Positions 7,180 through 14,828 of a stretch of 24,056 nucleotides of DNA are shown piece by piece. The position numbers and the translations under genes are program-made. Each line of letters begins with the position of its first letter. Within the stretch, counting starts at the first letter, position 1. Origin of the DNA: Nocardioides sp. Lineage in GTDB: Bacteria > Actinomycetota > Actinomycetes > Propionibacteriales > Nocardioidaceae. The DNA lies in the NCBI GenBank assembly GCA_003519585.1, contig DOWL01000086.1, forward strand, positions 1,016 through 25,071, in the 5' to 3' direction. The notes under the pieces are model-generated. The model was not told the DNA's origin. It worked only from the letters and a program-made list of their open reading frames with translations, and did not search any database.

Positions 7180-7791
7180 ATGACCAACGTGACCGAGGTC
7201 GACTTCTGGTTCGACCCCCTCTGCCCCTTCGCCTGGATCACTTCTCGGACCGTGCTCGAGGTCGAGAAGGTGCGTGACATCAAGGTGACGTGGCGAATCA
7301 TGAGCCTGGCCTACCTCAACGAGGACAAGGACATCTCCGACGAGTACCGCGAGCGGCTCAAGGACGCCTGGGGCCCGGTCCGGGTCTGCATGGCGGTCGA
7401 GCAGGAGTACGGCCAGGAGAAAGTGGCCGAGCTCTACACCGCGCTCGGGACCCGCAAGCACAACGGCGGCGCCGAGAAGTTCGACGGTGCGCTGATCGCC
7501 GCCGCTCTCGAGGAGGCCGGACTCCCGACCTCGCTGGCCGATGCGATGGAGGACTCGACGTACGACGACGCCATCCGCAAGTCGCACCACCTGGGCATGG
7601 ACCAGGTCGGCTACGAGGTCGGCACTCCCACGATCGCGATCGACGGACACGCCTTCTTCGGTCCGGTGCTCACCAAGATCCCGCGCGGCGAGGACGCCGG
7701 CCGGATCTGGGACGGCGCGGTGGCGCTGTCGGCGTTCCCCTACTTCGCAGAGCTGAAGCGGACGCGGCAGAAGGAACTCGACTTCAGCTGA
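7180..7791 (+). CDS. Rv2466c-like thioredoxin-fold (DsbA-type) protein, monothiol active site
   Basis: A 203-residue DsbA-fold protein related to M. tuberculosis Rv2466c, a mycothiol-dependent reductase (mycoredoxin-2). Evidence is the N-terminal strand and active site [17 protein letters not shown], the helical insert ([13 protein letters not shown]) and the cis-Pro loop [11 protein letters not shown]. The active-site motif here is CPFA (Cys at residue 14) rather than CPWC, so the resolving cysteine is absent; the only chemistry left is monothiol. The start at ATG 7180 is followed by an in-frame GTG at 7189; neither has a Shine-Dalgarno. The bases just before (TTTTGCATAGAT) form an unusual A/T-rich patch that probably carries the promoter. 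It is divergent from pepN and 27 bases before metG on the same strand. Confidence 0.88.
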   Translation: MTNVTEVDFWFDPLCPFAWITSRTVLEVEKVRDIKVTWRIMSLAYLNEDKDISDEYRERLKDAWGPVRVCMAVEQEYGQEKVAELYTALGTRKHNGGAEKFDGALIAAALEEAGLPTSLADAMEDSTYDDAIRKSHHLGMDQVGYEVGTPTIAIDGHAFFGPVLTKIPRGEDAGRIWDGAVALSAFPYFAELKRTRQKELDFS

Positions 7792-7806
7792 CCTCGGCCC
7801 GCCTCC

Positions 7807-7812
7807 TAGGGT
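7807..7812 (+). promoter_or_regulatory. Candidate -10 box of metG (leaderless)
   Basis: TAGGGT is followed by exactly six bases (GGACCC) and the GTG at 7819, placing the transcription start on the start codon. It is in the 27-base gap after the Rv2466c-like gene, so metG can be expressed on its own. No convincing -35 was found. Confidence 0.5.
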
Positions 7813-7818
7813 GGACCC

Positions 7819-9627
7819 GTGAGCAAGATCCTGTCCGCCGTCGCCTGGCCGTACGCCAACGGCCCACGCCATATCGGCCACGTGGCTGGTTTCGGCGTGC
7901 CCTCCGACGTGTTCAGCCGCTACATGCGGATGGCGGGCCACGACGTGCTCATGGTCTCGGGCACCGACGAGCACGGGACGCCGATCCTGGTCGCGGCCGA
8001 CAGCGAGGGCGTCTCCGCGCGTCAGTTGGCCGACAAGAACAACGTGCTGATCGTCAACGACCTGGTCGACCTCGGGCTGTCGTACGACCTGTTCACGCGC
8101 ACCACGACCGGCAACCACTACAACGTGGTGCAGGAGCTGTTCCAGGGCGTCTACGCCAATGGCTACCTCGTCGAGCAGACCACCTTCGGGGCGATCTCGC
8201 CGAGCACCGGCCGCACCCTGCCGGACCGCTATATCGAGGGCACCTGCCCCATCTGCGGGTACGCCGACGCGCGGGGCGACCAGTGCGACAACTGCGGCAA
8301 CCAGCTCGACCCGACCGACCTGATCAACCCGCGCTCCAAGATCAACGGCGAGACGCCGGAGTTCGTGGAGACCCAGCACCTCTTCCTCGACCTGCCGGCC
8401 CTGGCCGAGGCGCTCCAGGACTACCTCCAGGGCCGCGAGGCCAGCGGCACGTGGCGGCCCAACGTCATCAAGTTCTCGCTCAACCTCATCGAGGACCTCA
8501 AGCCGCGGGCGATGACCCGCGACATCGACTGGGGCATCCCGGTCCCGATCGAGGGTTGGACCGAGCAGACCTCGAAGCGGCTCTATGTCTGGTTCGACGC
8601 GGTGATCGGCTATCTGTCGGCGTCCATCGAGTGGGCCCGCCGGCTCGGCGAGCCCGAAAGATGGCGCGACTGGTGGAACGACCCGGAAGCGCTGTCCTAC
8701 TACTTCATGGGCAAGGACAACATCGTCTTCCACTCCGTCATCTGGCCGGCCGAGCTGATCGGCTACAACGGCGACGGCGACCGTGGCGGCGAGCCTGGGC
8801 GACTCGGCCGGCTCAACCTGCCCACGGAGGTGGTGTCCTCGGAGTTCATGACGATGGAGAGCAAGCAGCTCTCCACGAGCCGCGGCCACGTGATCCTGGT
8901 GGGCGACATGCTGTCGCGTTACCAGCCCGACGCGCTCCGCTACTACATCTGTGCGGCCGGGCCGGAGACCTCCGACGCCGACTTCACGTGGGCCGACTTC
9001 GTGCTGCGCACCAACTCCGAGCTGGTCGCGGGCTGGGGCAACCTCGTCAACCGCACGGCGACCATGGTGGCCAAGAACTTCGGCGAGATCCCACCGGCCG
9101 GGCCACTCGAGCCCGAGGACGAAGCCGTGCTGGCCGCCGTACGCGCCGGCTTCGACACGGTCGGCGACCTGCTGGGGCGGCAGCGGCTGCGCACCGCGAT
9201 CGCGGAGGCGATGCGGGTGGTGGGCGAGGTCAACAAGTACCTCACCCTCACCGAGCCCTACAAGATGAAGGACGAGTCCCAGCGCGAGCGGCTCGCCACC
9301 GTGCTGCATGTCGCCGTGCAGTGCGTGGCCGACTGCAACACGCTGCTCTCGCCGTTCTTGCCCCACTCGTCCAACAAGGTGCATCTCGCCCTCGGGGGCG
9401 CGGGTGTGTTCATGCCGATGCCCGTGATCGAGACCGTGGAGGAGCTCGACCCCGACAACGGTGCCGGGCTGGACTTCTACCCGATCATCACCGGCGACTA
9501 CTCCCGCACCCCCGCGTGGGCCTCACGCCCCGTGACCGTCGGCGCGAGGGTCGAGAAGCCGACCCCGATCTTCACCAAGCTCGATCCTGCGCTCGTGGAC
9601 GAGGAGTTGGCTCGGCTCGGCGACTAG
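7819..9627 (+). CDS. metG: Methionyl-tRNA synthetase
   Basis: A 602-residue class Ia aminoacyl-tRNA synthetase that charges initiator and elongator tRNA-Met. The Rossmann domain carries the HIGH motif at 18-21 (NGPRHIGH). The connective-peptide zinc knuckle has four cysteines, C143, C146, C156 and C159 (CPICG and CDNCG). The KMSKS loop is the variant KQLSTS at 349-354. The anticodon-binding helical domain follows, with [14 protein letters not shown] and [11 protein letters not shown]. No C-terminal tRNA-binding EMAP domain is present. It belongs to the longer four-Cys MetRS group, not the shorter type I recall in M. tuberculosis. The GTG start is supported by the N-terminus ([16 protein letters not shown]). 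The TAG stop is inside the predicted -10 box of the next gene. Confidence 0.97.
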   Translation: MSKILSAVAWPYANGPRHIGHVAGFGVPSDVFSRYMRMAGHDVLMVSGTDEHGTPILVAADSEGVSARQLADKNNVLIVNDLVDLGLSYDLFTRTTTGNHYNVVQELFQGVYANGYLVEQTTFGAISPSTGRTLPDRYIEGTCPICGYADARGDQCDNCGNQLDPTDLINPRSKINGETPEFVETQHLFLDLPALAEALQDYLQGREASGTWRPNVIKFSLNLIEDLKPRAMTRDIDWGIPVPIEGWTEQTSKRLYVWFDAVIGYLSASIEWARRLGEPERWRDWWNDPEALSYYFMGKDNIVFHSVIWPAELIGYNGDGDRGGEPGRLGRLNLPTEVVSSEFMTMESKQLSTSRGHVILVGDMLSRYQPDALRYYICAAGPETSDADFTWADFVLRTNSELVAGWGNLVNRTATMVAKNFGEIPPAGPLEPEDEAVLAAVRAGFDTVGDLLGRQRLRTAIAEAMRVVGEVNKYLTLTEPYKMKDESQRERLATVLHVAVQCVADCNTLLSPFLPHSSNKVHLALGGAGVFMPMPVIETVEELDPDNGAGLDFYPIITGDYSRTPAWASRPVTVGARVEKPTPIFTKLDPALVDEELARLGD

Positions 9628-9630
9628 CGT
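9625..9630 (+). promoter_or_regulatory. Candidate -10 box embedded in the metG stop codon
   Basis: TAGCGT begins with the metG stop TAG and is followed by exactly six bases (CTCGCC) and the ATG at 9637. It has the same layout as the metG box. It would give a leaderless transcript starting at the downstream gene's ATG. Confidence 0.5.
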
Positions 9631-9636
9631 CTCGCC

Positions 9637-10290
9637 ATGGCGATCGCACTGCTCGGTGACCGCAGTGGTCACCGCAGCCACCAGGAGCTCGAGGCGCTGC
9701 GGCCTGCTCTGCCGGTGGAGACCGAGTGGGTCGCGACCGACTCCGGCTTCGACGTCTCGGCGTACGACGGGGTCTGGCTGTTCCCGGGTGGGCCGTACGT
9801 CGACGACGCCGCCGTGCTTCGCACTCTGACCACGGTCCGACGGTCGGGGATCCCGTTCCTCGGCACCTGCAGCGGGATGCAGTACGCCGTGGTCGAGTAC
9901 GCCTCGTCGGTGCTGGGCGAGCGGGCGACCCATGCCGAGGCCGACGGCGAGTCGGCGGACAACGTGGTGACGGCATTGGCCTGCTCGCTGTACGGCGAGA
10001 AGCGGCGGGTCACGCCGGTGCCCGGCACCCGGTTCGCGTCCTGGGTGGCCGAGCCGTTCGTGGGCATGCACTTCTGCAACTACGCCCCGACGGCCGAGGC
10101 GGTCGCGCGCCTGGCCGCAGCCGGGGTGGTCGTCGGCGCTATCGCGCCCGACGCCGGCGCCGAGGTGCTGGAGTTCCCCGACCATCCGTTCTACGTAACC
10201 TCGATGTTCCAGCCGCACGTCGGAGCACTGGCCGGCGAGCCCGTGCACCCGTTGGTCACGGCCTTCGTCTCAGCCGTCGTCTCGACCTAG
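9637..10290 (+). CDS. CTP synthase C-terminal region-related (seleno)protein family
   Basis: A 217-residue protein resembling the glutamine-amidotransferase half of CTP synthase, without the synthetase half. The oxyanion strand LFPGGPYVDD precedes the nucleophile elbow FLGTCSGMQY with C78. A second conserved Cys is in MHFCNYAPT, and the catalytic-His region is HPFYVTSMFQPH with H194. In CTP synthase the His is followed by Pro-Glu; here it is followed by Val-Gly, so the third triad residue is not at its usual place. Some members of this family are selenoproteins; this copy has TGC (Cys) at both positions. Whether it cleaves glutamine is unknown. It lies nine bases after metG, and its 3' end overlaps the convergent secreted-protein gene by 21 bases. 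Confidence 0.85.
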   Translation: MAIALLGDRSGHRSHQELEALRPALPVETEWVATDSGFDVSAYDGVWLFPGGPYVDDAAVLRTLTTVRRSGIPFLGTCSGMQYAVVEYASSVLGERATHAEADGESADNVVTALACSLYGEKRRVTPVPGTRFASWVAEPFVGMHFCNYAPTAEAVARLAAAGVVVGAIAPDAGAEVLEFPDHPFYVTSMFQPHVGALAGEPVHPLVTAFVSAVVST

Positions 10291-12393
10291 CACGGCCCGG
10301 ATGCCCAGGACGCCGTGCAGCTTGAGCTTCAGCACGCCCAGGTTGGTGGTCTGACCCTCGGTGAGGGTCGGCTTGCGCAGGCCGGCGGTGTACCAGTACG
10401 ACGTCCCTGGCTCGAAGCGGGCCGAGCTGACCAGCTCATCGGGGATCAGCACGTCGGGGTGTTCGGCGTAGAGCGCGTCGAGGCCGAAGAGACGCACGAA
10501 GGCGAGGCCGGTGTGCAGCCGATCGATGACGAACGGCTTGCCGTACCTCTTCTGCGTCGACACGGTCGGGAACAGCCACGACTGGTCGCCGCTGTCGACC
10601 GCGCGCATCCCGAACGGTGCGATCGCCGGTCGGTTGTTGCTGGCGTACCGCAGTTCGCCGCGCACCTTCGCCCCGACCGGAGCGGTGAACGCCTGGGTCG
10701 GCGCGGTGCCGGCCACCAGGACCGTCGAGTGGGTGGTGGCGAGGTTGGCGCCGGTGCGGGTCGGCTTGCCGTCGGGCTGGCGGTAGGCCGTGGTGACCGC
10801 CGCGGCGTAGGTGCCCGGGACGATGCCGCGTACGACGTACTGGCCGCCGGCCTCCTGCTCGGTCCAGTTGAGCGCCATGGGCGTGACCTGGTCGCCGTCC
10901 ACGTGTGCCGGTCGCAGCCAGCTGTCCTCCGGGACCGCGGTCAGCTTGACCTGGCCGCCCCGGGGGAGGGTGCCAGTGAGATTGACCGTCGGGTTGGCGA
11001 GGGGGAGTGCCCCCAGGAGCAGGTCGGCGCCGATCAGGTTGACGTCGGCCGAGGCCCACGGGAAGTCCACCTGCTCGGCGGTGTCGGAGGGCACGGCCGA
11101 GCGGCGTACGTAGAGGGTGTACTGCGCAGCGGGCAGACCGCTGAAGACGACGGTGGCGCCGGTCAGCGTCGCCGGGTCGCCCTGGAAGACCTTCACCACC
11201 CGGCCGTCGGCGTTGCGCAGCTCGGCGTCCACCGAGCCGTTGGCGCCGGGGAACACCGTGTCCTGGGGGCTGAACGACACCGAGCGGCCCGACTCCAGCG
11301 CCAGGTCGGCGGTGGCGACCTCCTTCTGGGCCACGGCGACCAGCTGCGACTTCGGGACGTAGGAGGAGCCGGCGTACGCCGCGGTGACCGTGTAGGGACC
11401 GGGTTTGAGCGAGGTGACGACGTACCGGCCGATGTCGTTGGTGACCACGCCCGCGGCGAAATCGCCGTTCCTGTCCAGGATGGCCAGGAACTGACCGGGC
11501 AGCGGCGCGCCGTTGCCGGTGACCAGGCCGCGGACGATGCCGGCGTGCCGGGTGCGGAACGAGTCGCGCACCGTGCGGCCCGGGCGCAGCACCAGTCGCT
11601 TGGACCGGTAGCCCGGGACGGTCGCATCGGTGCGTAACCCCTCGTCGCGATCGGCTTCGATGCGGTAGGGCCCCGGGGCGACCTCGAACCGATAGCCGCC
11701 CTTGCCGTCGGTGACGGTCTGCGCCGCGATGCTGCCGTCGGTGCGGGTGAGGTAGAGGACGCGGTCGGCGCCGTCCTTCCAGGTGCCGGTGACCACCGCG
11801 GGCGGCTGGACGACGACCCGGCCCACGGAGCGGCGGGGCTGGACCGGTTGGAACATCCGGGTGTGCCGCATCCAGCTGTTGAGGTTGCCGTCGGGGCCGA
11901 GGTACGACGGCGTGAACCGCTTGCTGCTCTCCTGATCGCACTCTTTGCTACGGCCGGCGCGATGACCGCCACCGCTCGAGACCGACTCGCTGCACACCCG
12001 GACCAGGTAGGGCTCCTTGAGCTGCTTGAGCGTGAACCGGCCCTGGCGGTCGGTGCGGGCGATGACGCGCCGTTCCTCGGTGAGGTCGACCGGCAGGCCG
12101 AGGTCGGAGAACCGCACGGCGCTCACCAGGGCGCGGGGGATGGGCCGGCCGCCCGGGCCGACCACCTGGCCGACGATGGTGCCCTTGGTGGGAGGTGGCT
12201 TGGGCCTCTTGGTGTGCACTGGCGGTGCCTGTCGCTGGCCCAGCAGGTCGGGAGGCGAGCTGAGGTAGGTGTTGGGACCGCCGTCGTCGGCGGCGGCCTC
12301 GGCGCCCGGCGGCGCCGCGACCAGCAGGGTCCCGGCGAGGACGAGGGACGTGACGAGCGCGGCGGACCGGGGTCGGGTCATGGCGTGGATCAT
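10270..12393 (-). CDS. Secreted multi-repeat carboxypeptidase-regulatory-like protein
   Basis: About 707 residues. A Sec signal peptide is clear: RPRS, then a hydrophobic stretch AALVTSLVLAGTLLVA, then a cut near AEAAADD. The mature part is a string of beta-sandwich units with the carboxypeptidase-regulatory/transthyretin pattern: GTIVGQVVGPGGRPIPRA, VVTGTWKDG with YRFEVAPGPYRIE, VRGLVTGNGAPLPG with SLKPGPYTVTAAY, GLPAAQYTLYV, and GIVPGTYAAAV. I saw only two cysteines (C134 and C152), which could form a disulfide. No sortase motif or C-terminal anchor is visible, so it is probably released or wall-associated. The start could be ATG 12393 or ATG 12381; the second has GATGAT seven bases before it. 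Function unknown. Its 3' end overlaps the convergent amidotransferase-like gene by 21 bases. Confidence 0.85.
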   Translation of the reverse strand: MIHAMTRPRSAALVTSLVLAGTLLVAAPPGAEAAADDGGPNTYLSSPPDLLGQRQAPPVHTKRPKPPPTKGTIVGQVVGPGGRPIPRALVSAVRFSDLGLPVDLTEERRVIARTDRQGRFTLKQLKEPYLVRVCSESVSSGGGHRAGRSKECDQESSKRFTPSYLGPDGNLNSWMRHTRMFQPVQPRRSVGRVVVQPPAVVTGTWKDGADRVLYLTRTDGSIAAQTVTDGKGGYRFEVAPGPYRIEADRDEGLRTDATVPGYRSKRLVLRPGRTVRDSFRTRHAGIVRGLVTGNGAPLPGQFLAILDRNGDFAAGVVTNDIGRYVVTSLKPGPYTVTAAYAGSSYVPKSQLVAVAQKEVATADLALESGRSVSFSPQDTVFPGANGSVDAELRNADGRVVKVFQGDPATLTGATVVFSGLPAAQYTLYVRRSAVPSDTAEQVDFPWASADVNLIGADLLLGALPLANPTVNLTGTLPRGGQVKLTAVPEDSWLRPAHVDGDQVTPMALNWTEQEAGGQYVVRGIVPGTYAAAVTTAYRQPDGKPTRTGANLATTHSTVLVAGTAPTQAFTAPVGAKVRGELRYASNNRPAIAPFGMRAVDSGDQSWLFPTVSTQKRYGKPFVIDRLHTGLAFVRLFGLDALYAEHPDVLIPDELVSSARFEPGTSYWYTAGLRKPTLTEGQTTNLGVLKLKLHGVLGIRAVLGRDDG

Positions 12394-12401
12394 CGCTGGT
12401 T

Positions 12402-12433
12402 GTCACACACGCCGTCACACGCCCGCGTCATCT
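12402..12433. promoter_or_regulatory. Three phased GTCA direct repeats in a divergent promoter region
   Basis: GTCACAC occurs at 12402-12408 and 12414-12420, followed by GTCATCT at 12427-12433, with start-to-start spacing 12 and 13. They lie between the secreted-protein gene (minus) and the DUF4242 gene (plus). Regular spacing near one helical turn suggests an operator, but no regulator is identified. Confidence 0.35.
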
Positions 12434-12488
12434 GATGGGACGCGAGGCCCCGCGGACCGCGCTGGGCCCGGACGAGAAGGAACCGACA

Positions 12489-12740
12489 ATGGCACTCTTC
12501 ATGGACGCGCACACCCTCGACGGAGGCGTCGCCGCCGCCGATGTCGCCGCGGCGCACGAGGCTGACCTGGCGACCCAGGAGCAGTACGGCGTGAACTACC
12601 TGCGCTACTGGGTCGACGAGGCAGCGGGCAAGATCTTCTGCCTCGTGGAGGCACCCGACGCCGAGACGGCCAACACCGTGCACCGCGAGGCCCACGGGCT
12701 GGTGGCCGACGAGATCTACGCGGTCACCGAAGGCAGGTGA
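12489..12740 (+). CDS. DUF4242 (SCO4226-like, nickel-binding type) small protein
   Basis: An 83-residue cytosolic protein with a ferredoxin-like fold. The pattern ALFMDAHTL, then AAAHEADLATQEQYGVNY, then IFCLVEAPDAETANTVHREAHG and DEIYAV matches DUF4242 proteins, of which Streptomyces SCO4226 has been reported to bind nickel. The ATG at 12489 is preceded by AAGGAA at 12477-12482 with six bases between, a good ribosome site, although the frame is open further upstream. The stop overlaps the GTG start of the BTAD regulator (GTGA), so the two are co-translated and probably act together. The substrate or ligand in this organism is unknown. Confidence 0.8.
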   Translation: MALFMDAHTLDGGVAAADVAAAHEADLATQEQYGVNYLRYWVDEAAGKIFCLVEAPDAETANTVHREAHGLVADEIYAVTEGR

Positions 12741-14677
12741 CAATTCGGCCTATGGCCCGAGCCCAGCAGCCGTCGTCCGGACTGGTCGTCCACCTGCTCG
12801 GCCGCCCGCAGCTGGAGGTCGACGGGGACGCCGGCTATCGGTTCAGGAGCAGGAAGAGCTGGGCCCTCCTGGCCTTCCTGCTCCTGGCCGAGCGGCCGGC
12901 CACCCGCTCACGGCTGGCCGAGCTGCTGTTCGCGGAGGCCGACGACCCGCTGCGGGCGCTGCGCTGGAGCCTCGCCGAGATCCGGCGCGGACTCGGGCCG
13001 GCGGCGGTGCTGGACGGCGATCCCGTGCAGCTGGTGCTGCCGCCGGACGCGATCGTCGACGTCGACGTGGTGGTGCGCGGCCACTGGACCCGTGCCGTCC
13101 AGCTTCCCGGCCTCGGGCTGGAGCTGCTGGACGGGCTGGCGATCGCGCACGCCGAGCCGTTCGAGGCCTGGCTGCTCTCGGAGCGGCGCCGGCTGTCGGC
13201 CGCGGCGGAGGGCATCGTGCACGAGGCGGCCCTCGGCCTGCTGGCGCGTGGCGAGCTCGACCGGGCGCGGGAGCTGGCGGTGCAGGCGACGGTGATGAGC
13301 CCCCTGGACGAGAACCACCAGGCGCTCCTGATCCGCATCTACCGGCTGTCGGGAGATGACGAGGCGGCCCGCCGTCAGTACGGCGCGTGGGAGACCACGG
13401 CTCGCCGCGAGCTGGAGGCCGCCCCCGGTGCCGCCGTACTGCTGGCGATGCGCGAGCGGCCGAGGTCCGACCGGCCCGTCGACCTGGCCTCGATCCGCGC
13501 CGTCGCCGAGGCGGGCTCGGCCGCGGCCTCGGCAGGGGCGCTGGTGGCGGGCGTCGCCTCGCTGGAGTCCGCCGTCCAGTTGGCCGATCAGGCCGGCGTC
13601 GGCACGGTCCGGGTCGAGACCCGCCTCGCGCTCGCGGAGGCGTTGATCCACGGGGTGGGTGGCCTCGACGAGGCCGGGCTCGCGACCCTGGCCGAGGGCG
13701 AGCGGATCGCCAGCACCCTGGCCGAACCCGGACTACTGGCGCGGATCCGGGCCGAGCAGGGGTACGTCGACTTCCTGCGCGGCCGGTACGACCGCGCGGA
13801 GCGGCTGCTCGAGCAGGCGCTGGCCGCGCCCGACCTCCCGCTCTCCACCCAGGCGAAGGCGCTGACCTACCTGGGCTCGGTGGCGAGCGACCGGGCCGAC
13901 TACGCAGCTGCCGTCATCCTCCTGGAGGAGGCGATCGATACGTCCCGGAGTGTGGCCGAGCCGCGCCGGGAGGCGTACGGGCTGTCGATGCTGGGCCGCC
14001 TGGCCCTGCTTCGCGGCGACCTCGACACCGCGCAGGAGCATCTCAGCCGGTCGGTCGAGATCGTGGAGCGTGAGCACTGGCTCTCCTTCCTGCCCTGGCC
14101 GCAGGCGCTGTTGGGCCATGTGCTGCTCGCTCGCGGTGACGTGGCCGGGGCTGCGACCGCTCTGGAGCAGTCGTTCGCGCGCGCCTGTCAGATCGGCGAT
14201 CCCTGCTGGGAGGGGATCTCGGCTCGCGGACTCGCGCTGGTCGCGGCTGCCCACGGCGACCCGGAGCGGGCCGTCGCGGACCTCGTCGACGCCCGGGTCC
14301 GGGCCGACCGGCTCGCCGATCCGTACGTCTGGCTCGGGGTCTACATCCTCGACGCGCTCTGTGAGCTCGGCGCCCGGGCCCAGGATCCCCGAACCGCGAG
14401 GTGGGTGGAGGAGATGCACGAGCACGCGTCGCGCGCCGGCATGCGCGAGCTGACGGTGCGGGCGTTGCTGCACGGTGCGCGGCTGGGTCGGGCCGGTGAC
14501 GCGGAGGCGGCCGCCCTGCTGGCCGGCGTCCTCGACAACCCCGACCTAGCCGATCAGGTTCGCGAGCCACACACCGAAGAGGTTCGTGGCGGCCAGGCCG
14601 CCGATCAGGGCGGCGACCCCGACGGCGATGACCAACTCGCGGACCTTCCTGCGAGTGGTGGCGGGGAGTGCTGGTGA
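12737..14677 (+). CDS. BTAD-domain (SARP/AfsR-like) transcriptional regulator with TPR-type repeats
   Basis: A 646-residue regulator. Residues about 17-110 form an OmpR/SARP-like winged helix (VVHLLGRPQLEVDGD, then RKSWALLAFLLLAERPATRS and DPLRALRWSLAEIRRGLG). About 125-245 is the bacterial transcriptional activation domain (ENHQALLIRIYRLSGDDEAA). About 265-610 is a helical array with TPR-like units (RGRYDRAERLLEQAL and RGDLDTAQEHLSRS). There is no NB-ARC ATPase between them. The GTG at 12737 overlaps the DUF4242 stop; an ATG at 12752 is the alternative. The last 44 residues (from DLADQVREP) are polar, Gly/Asp-rich and lie antisense to another ORF whose codon usage looks more genuine, so this tail may be a stop-loss extension. 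It may control its coupled neighbour and other targets. Confidence 0.85.
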   Translation: MTIRPMARAQQPSSGLVVHLLGRPQLEVDGDAGYRFRSRKSWALLAFLLLAERPATRSRLAELLFAEADDPLRALRWSLAEIRRGLGPAAVLDGDPVQLVLPPDAIVDVDVVVRGHWTRAVQLPGLGLELLDGLAIAHAEPFEAWLLSERRRLSAAAEGIVHEAALGLLARGELDRARELAVQATVMSPLDENHQALLIRIYRLSGDDEAARRQYGAWETTARRELEAAPGAAVLLAMRERPRSDRPVDLASIRAVAEAGSAAASAGALVAGVASLESAVQLADQAGVGTVRVETRLALAEALIHGVGGLDEAGLATLAEGERIASTLAEPGLLARIRAEQGYVDFLRGRYDRAERLLEQALAAPDLPLSTQAKALTYLGSVASDRADYAAAVILLEEAIDTSRSVAEPRREAYGLSMLGRLALLRGDLDTAQEHLSRSVEIVEREHWLSFLPWPQALLGHVLLARGDVAGAATALEQSFARACQIGDPCWEGISARGLALVAAAHGDPERAVADLVDARVRADRLADPYVWLGVYILDALCELGARAQDPRTARWVEEMHEHASRAGMRELTVRALLHGARLGRAGDAEAAALLAGVLDNPDLADQVREPHTEEVRGGQAADQGGDPDGDDQLADLPASGGGECW

Positions 14678-14689
14678 TGACGCGGACAT
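14546..14689 (-). CDS. Small hydrophobic membrane protein (47 residues), antisense to the regulator's 3' end
   Basis: An ATG at 14689 opens 47 codons ending in TAG. The first 20 residues are polar and basic (SASSPALPATTRRKVREL). The rest is one hydrophobic helix (VIAVGVAALIGGLAATNLFG) ending VWLANLIG, a tail-anchored single-pass topology. Third positions from about the 13th codon on are almost all G or C, whereas the overlapping plus-strand frame has many T and A there. This favours the minus frame as coding. It overlaps the BTAD regulator gene by 132 bases, tail-to-tail. No strong Shine-Dalgarno is seen. The function is unknown; it is not assigned to a family. Confidence 0.5.
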   Translation of the reverse strand: MSASSPALPATTRRKVRELVIAVGVAALIGGLAATNLFGVWLANLIG

Positions 14690-14786
14690 CGGAAAAGCTC
14701 GATTCGTGAGGGCCGGTGATGGATCAGTGGTTCCACGATGCGGGAGCGTCGGGATCGGTGCGGGCGACTTTCCCGGGTGGTGCACC

Positions 14787-14823
14787 CTCAGCCGAGGGGC
14801 GTGCGCGCTCAGCCGAATCGGCT
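14787..14823. repeat. CTCAGCCGA direct repeats and a palindrome
   Basis: CTCAGCCGA occurs at 14787-14795 and 14808-14816, 21 bases apart (two helical turns). The second copy overlaps the palindrome AGCCGA-A-TCGGCT (14811-14823). This sits in the gap after the truncated ATPase fragment and upstream of the small membrane ORF, so an operator or a weak terminator are both possible. Confidence 0.3.
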
Positions 14824-14828
14824 CGGGA

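Noticed and set aside
6907..9384. Very long minus-strand open frame (825 codons) opposite the Rv2466c-like gene and metG
   Set aside because: It is antisense to two clearly recognised genes, has Val/Arg/His-rich low-quality translation, and matches no family. Long antisense frames are expected in high-GC DNA.
7290..9659. Plus-strand 789-codon frame overlapping the Rv2466c-like gene and metG
   Set aside because: It is the alternative frame of two genes with full motif support and is Arg/Pro-rich throughout.
9637..10290. Selenocysteine (in-frame TGA) in the CTP-synthase-like gene
   Set aside because: Both conserved positions are TGC and there is no internal TGA, so no recoding is needed in this copy.
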